Positions 59,824 through 64,000 of a stretch of 64,000 nt of DNA are shown here, piece after piece. The notes under the pieces were generated by a model. The model worked only from the letters and a program-made list of their open reading frames with translations. It was not told the DNA's origin and did not search any database. Both the position numbers and the translations under genes were made by a program. The DNA lies in the NCBI GenBank assembly GCA_934635225.1, contig CAKTYZ010000008.1, forward strand, positions 62,001 through 126,000. Reading direction: 5' to 3'. Position 1 is the first letter of the stretch. The number at the start of each line of letters is the position of its first letter. The stretch is from an uncultured Kiritimatiellota bacterium. GTDB lineage: Bacteria > Verrucomicrobiota > Kiritimatiellia > RFP12 > UBA1067.

Positions 59824-59930
59824 TTTTGAGAGGCCGTCAGAATTGCCTTGTAGGAAATACGAAGAGAGGTAAGCGCTTTCGCGCTCCTCTGCCAAGTATC
59901 GTCCTACGAAATTTCTGACGTTTCTCAAAA
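59824..59930. repeat. 107-bp nested palindrome
   Basis: Outer arms TTTTGAGAGGCCGTCAGAA (59824-59842) and TTTCTGACGTTTCTCAAAA (59912-59930) pair with a short interruption; inner GTAGGA/TCCTAC and the centre AGCGC-TTTC-GCGCT also pair. A flanking CCTCTCTTCGTAT (59810-59822) can pair with ATACGAAGAGAGG inside it. The rest of 59757-60066 shows no gene. Confidence 0.7.
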
Positions 59931-60066
59931 CGACTGCTTTGCAGCATTGCTTAAATCATCCTGTCGCGCTTCGCCTTGCGGCGCGGCGACCGTGGCAGGG
60001 CATTGCCCCGCCTATGACCGTTTCACTGTCTTATGGCTTCTTTCTTTCATTTGCAGTTTCCACGAT

Positions 60067-60450
60067 TCACAAATCATATGTCCTTGCCTGAACTCGCTTT
60101 TGGTGGGCGAAATGGGCGTCGTTCGTGATGACCTCGCAGTCGTTGACAAGCGCGGTTGCCGCAATGACGGCATCGGGGAGTTTCAAGCCGCCATCAATCC
60201 GCATGGCAACAGCCTCCTGAATCAGCGCGTCATCTGATGCCGTCAGATCGAATACGGTCAAATCCTCAAGGAGTTCTTGAAAGGCGCTTTTCTCGTCCTC
60301 TGTAAGGTCGGGATAAGACAGAAACTCAAGTTTGCTGATGACGCTTATTGCGAGAAAGTCGGAGTCCTCCACCATCTTGCGGAGAGACGGATTGCCGGCA
60401 AGAAGCTGGATGACGGCATTGGTGTCGAGGAGATAACGCTTACCATTCAT
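60067..60450 (-). CDS. vapC: VapC-type PIN-domain toxin
   Basis: 127 aa. LLDTNAVIQLLAG, SKLEFLSYP, LPDAVIAATA and ITNDAHFA carry the four acidic residues of the PIN active site, an RNase. It overlaps the antitoxin gene by 11 bp. Confidence 0.88.
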   Translation of the reverse strand: MNGKRYLLDTNAVIQLLAGNPSLRKMVEDSDFLAISVISKLEFLSYPDLTEDEKSAFQELLEDLTVFDLTASDDALIQEAVAMRIDGGLKLPDAVIAATALVNDCEVITNDAHFAHQKRVQARTYDL

Positions 60451-60661
60451 CGCGGATGCGCCTCTGGAAAGCCACTGGATCCTCTCGCAGTTTCAGACGT
60501 CCCGCCACCCGCGAGAAGTCGTAACGGCGCGGCCTTGCTCCGCCGCCCTCGACAGGCGCGACGGCTTTCTGCGACAGCAGAAAACGAACGAACAGAACGA
60601 CAGTGTTCTGCTGCGTTTCGTCAAGTCTTTCAATCTCTTTTTCTAGCACCGCGTATGGCAT
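60440..60661 (-). CDS. VapB-like antitoxin (DUF2281-type)
   Basis: 73 aa. The N-terminal helix MPYAVLEKEIERLDETQQNTVVLFVRFL matches small antitoxins paired with PIN toxins; the basic tail (RPRRYDFSRVAGRLK) probably binds VapC. ATG 60661 follows AGGAGG; the longer frame to 60709 lacks such a site. Confidence 0.75.
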   Translation of the reverse strand: MPYAVLEKEIERLDETQQNTVVLFVRFLLSQKAVAPVEGGGARPRRYDFSRVAGRLKLREDPVAFQRRIRDEW

Positions 60662-60792
60662 TTTCGTCCTCCTTTTTTGTTCAGGGGCATAATACCCCAA
60701 GGAAAACATTGCATATTATACGATATTTGGCGATTTGGCACAAGTGCGCCGCGACATAAGAAATTTATACGCGCGAATATTGATGAACAAGC

Positions 60793-60809
60793 CATAATTT
60801 ACACTTATG
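60793..60809. promoter_or_regulatory. LysR-type operator CATAA-N7-TTATG (lysR copy)
   Basis: Same arms and spacing as 57101-57117 (spacers TTTACAC and TTGATGC). It lies just upstream of the lysR -10, so autoregulation is likely. Confidence 0.55.
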
Positions 60810-60820
60810 CCTGATTGTGG

Positions 60821-60826
60821 TATATT
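60821..60826 (+). promoter_or_regulatory. Extended -10 (TGGTATATT) 7 nt before the lysR start
   Basis: TGTGGTATATTATG; the ATG at 60834 is 8 nt after the hexamer, suggesting a leaderless transcript. Confidence 0.5.
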
Positions 60827-60833
60827 ATGAGCC

Positions 60834-61760
60834 ATGGATTTACGGATACTCAGATACTTCATCGCCGTTGCCGAGGAAGGCAACATCACGAAGGCCGCCG
60901 CGCGGCTTCACGTCTCGCAGCCCGCGCTCTCCACGCAGCTCGCCGCCCTTGAAGATGAACTTGGGCAGAGGCTCTTTGAGCGGGGGGCGCGCGGCATCGA
61001 ACTGACCGAGAAAGGGCTTGTCCTCAAGCGGCGCGCGGACGATCTCGTCGATTTTGCCGAGCGCATCGAGTCTGAGATGAAAGCGAACGGTGACGAGGAG
61101 CTTGAGGGGACGGTATCGATAGGCGCAGGCGAGACGCCGGCTTTCCGCTTCGTCGCACGAGCCGCCGCGCAGCTCGCCCGCGACAATCCGCGCCTCCTGT
61201 TTTCCATAGCGTCAGGCAACGGCGAGGACATTCTCATGCACCTTCGCGAGGGCATCCACGATCTCGCCCTGCTCGTGGGGCCTGGACGCTACGAGGGTTT
61301 CGACTACATGACCCTCCCCTATACGCATCGCTGGGGACTCCTTGTCGCAGTGGATTCCCCGCTTGCCGCGAAGAAGCGCATTGTCTCCGCAGACACAAAA
61401 GGAATCCGTCTCATCAGCTCACGCCAGGCGATGGGAAGCGAATTCTTCGCCGGATGGCTTGGTTTCCCGTATTCGCGCCTCGACGTGGTGACGACCTACA
61501 ACCTTTTCTACAACGCGGCCATGTTCGTCGAGGCGGGGCTTGGCTCGGCCATCTGCATCGACGGCGTTGTGCCACACGAGTTCGCGTCCCGCGTCGCGTT
61601 CCGCCCGTTTACGCCCGCTCTCACCAGCGACGTCTATCTCGCCTGGCGCAAGAACGTCGCGCTATCCCCAGCCGCCGCCGCCCTTGTTGAAACAGTCCGC
61701 GTCCTGTCGTCAGATGGAACGAAATTACTGATGCCTTCAATTTGTCCAAATTCCACTTGA
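60834..61760 (+). CDS. LysR-family transcriptional regulator
   Basis: 308 aa. N-terminal winged HTH (RYFIAVAEEGNITKAAARLHVSQPALSTQ...LEDELGQRLFER) and a periplasmic-binding-type effector domain from ~90. By its matching operators it probably controls itself and the flavodoxin operon at 56999-54666. Effector unknown. Confidence 0.9.
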   Translation: MDLRILRYFIAVAEEGNITKAAARLHVSQPALSTQLAALEDELGQRLFERGARGIELTEKGLVLKRRADDLVDFAERIESEMKANGDEELEGTVSIGAGETPAFRFVARAAAQLARDNPRLLFSIASGNGEDILMHLREGIHDLALLVGPGRYEGFDYMTLPYTHRWGLLVAVDSPLAAKKRIVSADTKGIRLISSRQAMGSEFFAGWLGFPYSRLDVVTTYNLFYNAAMFVEAGLGSAICIDGVVPHEFASRVAFRPFTPALTSDVYLAWRKNVALSPAAAALVETVRVLSSDGTKLLMPSICPNST

Positions 61761-61838
61761 CGCCCTCTATTGGCAATCCTATTGCTTCTGAAATCTGCAT
61801 ACGTGTCATACTTGCCGTTCTCTGATGCGCCGTCGTCC

Positions 61839-62255
61839 CTATTCCATTCCGTCAGTCATGTCGCCCGATGGCTCCGCAAGCGAGCGGAACGCGCCGCCGC
61901 GTCCGAGGATGATATGGTCGATAAGCGGGACGGAGAGGAGGTCTGCTGCCTCGCGCAATTTCGTTGTCGCCGCGATGTCCGCCTTGCTGGGCGTGAGGTC
62001 GCCCGAGGGATGGTTGTGCGCGACGATGATTTCTTCCGCGCCGGCTTTCAGCGCCTCGCGGAAGATCGCGCCTGCGTCAATTGTTGCCGTGCCGTCCATG
62101 TGTCCTACGGAAACAAGAATCGGCTTGGCAAGCGCCTTGCCGTTGCCGTCCAGCGGCAGGACGAACACCCGCTCCTCCTTCTGCTCCTTCGGCAGCGCGG
62201 CGCGGAACAGTGCGGCGGCGTCAGCGGGGGTTTCGATATGAATACAATTACTCAT
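61839..62255 (-). CDS. Stand-alone RadC/JAB-domain protein
   Basis: 138 aa. IIVAHNHPSGDLTPSKAD is the JAMM metal motif of RadC, with DHIILG downstream. The usual RadC N-terminal helix-hairpin-helix is absent. ATG 62255 follows GGAGG; the longer frame to 62291 overlaps the next gene. Short RadC-like proteins are typical of mobile/defence islands. Confidence 0.82.
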   Translation of the reverse strand: MSNCIHIETPADAAALFRAALPKEQKEERVFVLPLDGNGKALAKPILVSVGHMDGTATIDAGAIFREALKAGAEEIIVAHNHPSGDLTPSKADIAATTKLREAADLLSVPLIDHIILGRGGAFRSLAEPSGDMTDGME

Positions 62256-62271
62256 AAAGCCTCCCGATTCT

Positions 62272-64000
62272 TCATTCTGATACAGTCGCAAGAAGCGATT
62301 GAATCTTCTTCAATTGCTGATAGAACTCCAGTTGCTTCAGGTGGTATTGCAAGTGGCCAAACGGAAGCTGAATAGTTGAACCTCCGTTTTTCGGTCCGCG
62401 CTCAACAACATTCCTGTTCCCATTCTTTACGAGGGCTGACACGATGCGATTTATCGGGACAAGGAAGTCGAGCCCTTGCCCATCTGCGTCCACCAGGTTC
62501 TTGTACCAAAGAACATTCGCCCATTTGTCACGATCACTCACCGCGCCAGCAGAAAAGCATAACTCGCAAACAGAGGCAATCTGCTTTTTGAGCCAATCCA
62601 GCAACATAGACGCCATCGTTGCATCATAGTCGCGTATGACCTCGAACACAAGCCTGTAGTTCTGTTCATATGCAATGCCACGGACTTTTTCGCCATCAAC
62701 TGAAATGTCCGTAGCGTCCAAAATGGCTCTTGAATCCTCAGCCTCGCCGATAAACAATGCCAATGCCCGCCGCACCTTATCCGGCACAGTGACATTATAC
62801 TGCGCTTCATATACTGCGACAAAGTTTCGTGCTGTCACAAGATACACTTGCCCAGCGGCGTCTTTCTTCAGCGAGATATTTGTCAGAGAACCGCCTTTCC
62901 ACAATATCCTGATGTCGGTTTTTTCCGCCGTCTTGCCGCCGATCACACTCTCAACCTGCGGCGCGCACCTTCCCCCTGCTGTTGCCGCGACGAAATCAGA
63001 TTCGTTTACCCCGATGCGCTCACAGAAGTGTGCGCGGAACGCAGCATTCCTGTTCAGGGCTTCAGCTATCATTTCCTCGTTCTTGTGTCCACTCACCTTT
63101 GGAGCAGAGCCAAAGTTATTCTTCCTTTCGCACTTCAACACGGCAAGACCCCGCATCTTTTTCAAGCTATGTCGAAATTGCAGTTTGTTTTCATGTTGTT
63201 GCAAGTTGCCGAACGGGAACGCTATTGTCGAACCTATCTGCAACTCGTCATTAGGACGAACCATCAAAGCGCATTTCTCTTTCACGCTCATTGCAAAGTG
63301 AATGACTTTTGCGAAACGTCTCAAATCAAAAATCACAAAACCATCATTTTCCAATCCATCTTCCCTATACCACATGAAATCGACCATTTCATGGCGGTCT
63401 TTTGCAGCTCCAATTGCAAAGCAGAACAAAAATACCTTGTCGCAATTCTGCCTGAACCATTCAAGCAATTGCACAGGCATTTCATCATCATATCCATACA
63501 TTGATGCCAGCGTTAGCCGATTGAAATAGTTTTCTTCAACATCACGCCGCACCTTCGCTCCAACATAATCAACAGATATGGCAGATAAGATTTCCTTCTG
63601 CTTAGGATGACTGCCGGAGAACAGCCTCAATGCTTCCTGTACTCTTTTGGGGATGGCAACATTGAACTGTGCAGAGAATTCGTTTATGAAATTGTCCGCG
63701 ATATGAAGATCTATCTGACTTGCATCTGATATGGTTGTGCGGAAGTTAGTTTTACTTCCATCCTTCCACAATATCCGTAGATTCGTTTTAGGCGTCACCG
63801 CCTTGCCACCTTCAACAACATTACAGATGCGCGGTGATATGTCAGCCCCAGCAATTGCTCGTTCAAAGTCTTTTGAATCCCTTGCAATGGCCTTGCAGAC
63901 TTTACGCCTAAAGGCAACATCACAGTTCAACCGCTCTGCGACAGCAATAGGATACCGTCTCCCCGCATTTCCCTTTTCGGAGCCTGCCTTGGCGCGATTG
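62272..64000 (-). CDS. Tandem-duplicated candidate PD-(D/E)XK protein, 5' partial
   Basis: At least 576 aa; the frame is open to the right edge, where it reads NRAKAGSEKGNAGRRYPIAV ahead of the TTG at 63930, so that TTG is not a true start. Two ~290-aa copies of one domain: copy 2 begins near 63090 (GHKNEEMIAEALNRN), copy 1 near 63980. Copy 2 has DIRILWKGGSLTNISLKK, which fits an Asp...Lys nuclease site; copy 1 has NLRILWKDGSKTNFRTTIS, losing both. Nuclease activity is an inference from the motif; family not recognised. Followed by the RadC-like gene. Confidence 0.6.
   Translation of the reverse strand, partial: NRAKAGSEKGNAGRRYPIAVAERLNCDVAFRRKVCKAIARDSKDFERAIAGADISPRICNVVEGGKAVTPKTNLRILWKDGSKTNFRTTISDASQIDLHIADNFINEFSAQFNVAIPKRVQEALRLFSGSHPKQKEILSAISVDYVGAKVRRDVEENYFNRLTLASMYGYDDEMPVQLLEWFRQNCDKVFLFCFAIGAAKDRHEMVDFMWYREDGLENDGFVIFDLRRFAKVIHFAMSVKEKCALMVRPNDELQIGSTIAFPFGNLQQHENKLQFRHSLKKMRGLAVLKCERKNNFGSAPKVSGHKNEEMIAEALNRNAAFRAHFCERIGVNESDFVAATAGGRCAPQVESVIGGKTAEKTDIRILWKGGSLTNISLKKDAAGQVYLVTARNFVAVYEAQYNVTVPDKVRRALALFIGEAEDSRAILDATDISVDGEKVRGIAYEQNYRLVFEVIRDYDATMASMLLDWLKKQIASVCELCFSAGAVSDRDKWANVLWYKNLVDADGQGLDFLVPINRIVSALVKNGNRNVVERGPKNGGSTIQLPFGHLQYHLKQLEFYQQLKKIQSLLATVSE

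Overview
The window is a GC-rich bacterial chromosome segment with tightly packed operons, many 4-bp ATGA/GTGA gene overlaps and one tRNA. No rRNA gene, prophage or CRISPR array is visible. Secreted glycoside hydrolases, secreted FAD-dependent oxidoreductases, Tat-exported enzymes, a type II secretion pseudopilin, and very large beta-helix proteins with a WLDxYxxLL...WQDFVxGTSPT-like C-terminus suggest a Kiritimatiellae-like (Verrucomicrobiota/PVC) polysaccharide degrader, possibly gut-associated. This placement is inference from gene content, since there is no phylogenetic marker I could align.

Layout. 1-7841: a four-gene glycan operon (GH36/27-like, GH-A clan hydrolase, GH43-like propeller fused to an FAD oxidoreductase, GH36 alpha-galactosidase). 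7968-13388: housekeeping genes (lipoprotein, fau, LUD protein, release-factor-like protein, murI, queH, gph, murJ). 13389-16540: a repeat-rich accessory stretch with an inverted-repeat-bounded 22-bp repeat array, two copies of a ~240-280 bp structured element, a DUF4160/DUF2442 pair, a secreted protein frameshifted in its signal peptide, and a transposase remnant. 16540-28529: two secreted-protein genes. The second is split by a G7 homopolymer into 1005 aa plus about 2700 aa; joined, it would be a ~3.7-kaa protein with five beta-helix modules and a C-terminal metacaspase (C14) domain. 28687-35814: thrH-nadA, then galM-rimO-phosphoesterase-HAD-EEP nuclease. 35807-41569 (minus): hisC-paaK-sensor kinase-NtrC-like regulator-Ser/Thr kinase. 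41739-46790: membrane EF-hand protein-gspG, then metK-DUF212-membrane protein. 46831-47430: decayed GH78 tail and an IS30 fragment. 47516-53191: rpmE-prfA, MBL hydrolase, nagA, tRNA-Ser, a second FAD oxidoreductase (lipoprotein) and a LolD-like ATPase. 53371-64000: accessory region with an exported ureohydrolase, a fused pseudogene, a flavodoxin/hydrolase/acetyltransferase operon, an AT-rich secreted protein, VapBC, a LysR regulator, a stand-alone RadC/JAB protein and a duplicated candidate nuclease running off the right edge.

Recurring signals: an extended -10 element (TGGTATAAT) usually without a good -35, in a few cases only 7-8 nt before the start codon (candidate leaderless mRNAs); two genes interrupted at homopolymers; and two matching LysR-type boxes (CATAA-N7-TTATG), one beside lysR and one beside the flavodoxin operon 3.7 kb away, suggesting that the DNA between them was inserted. 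The best candidates for something new are the beta-helix/metacaspase giant with its upstream structured element, the duplicated structured element itself, and the tandem candidate nuclease with one apparently dead copy.
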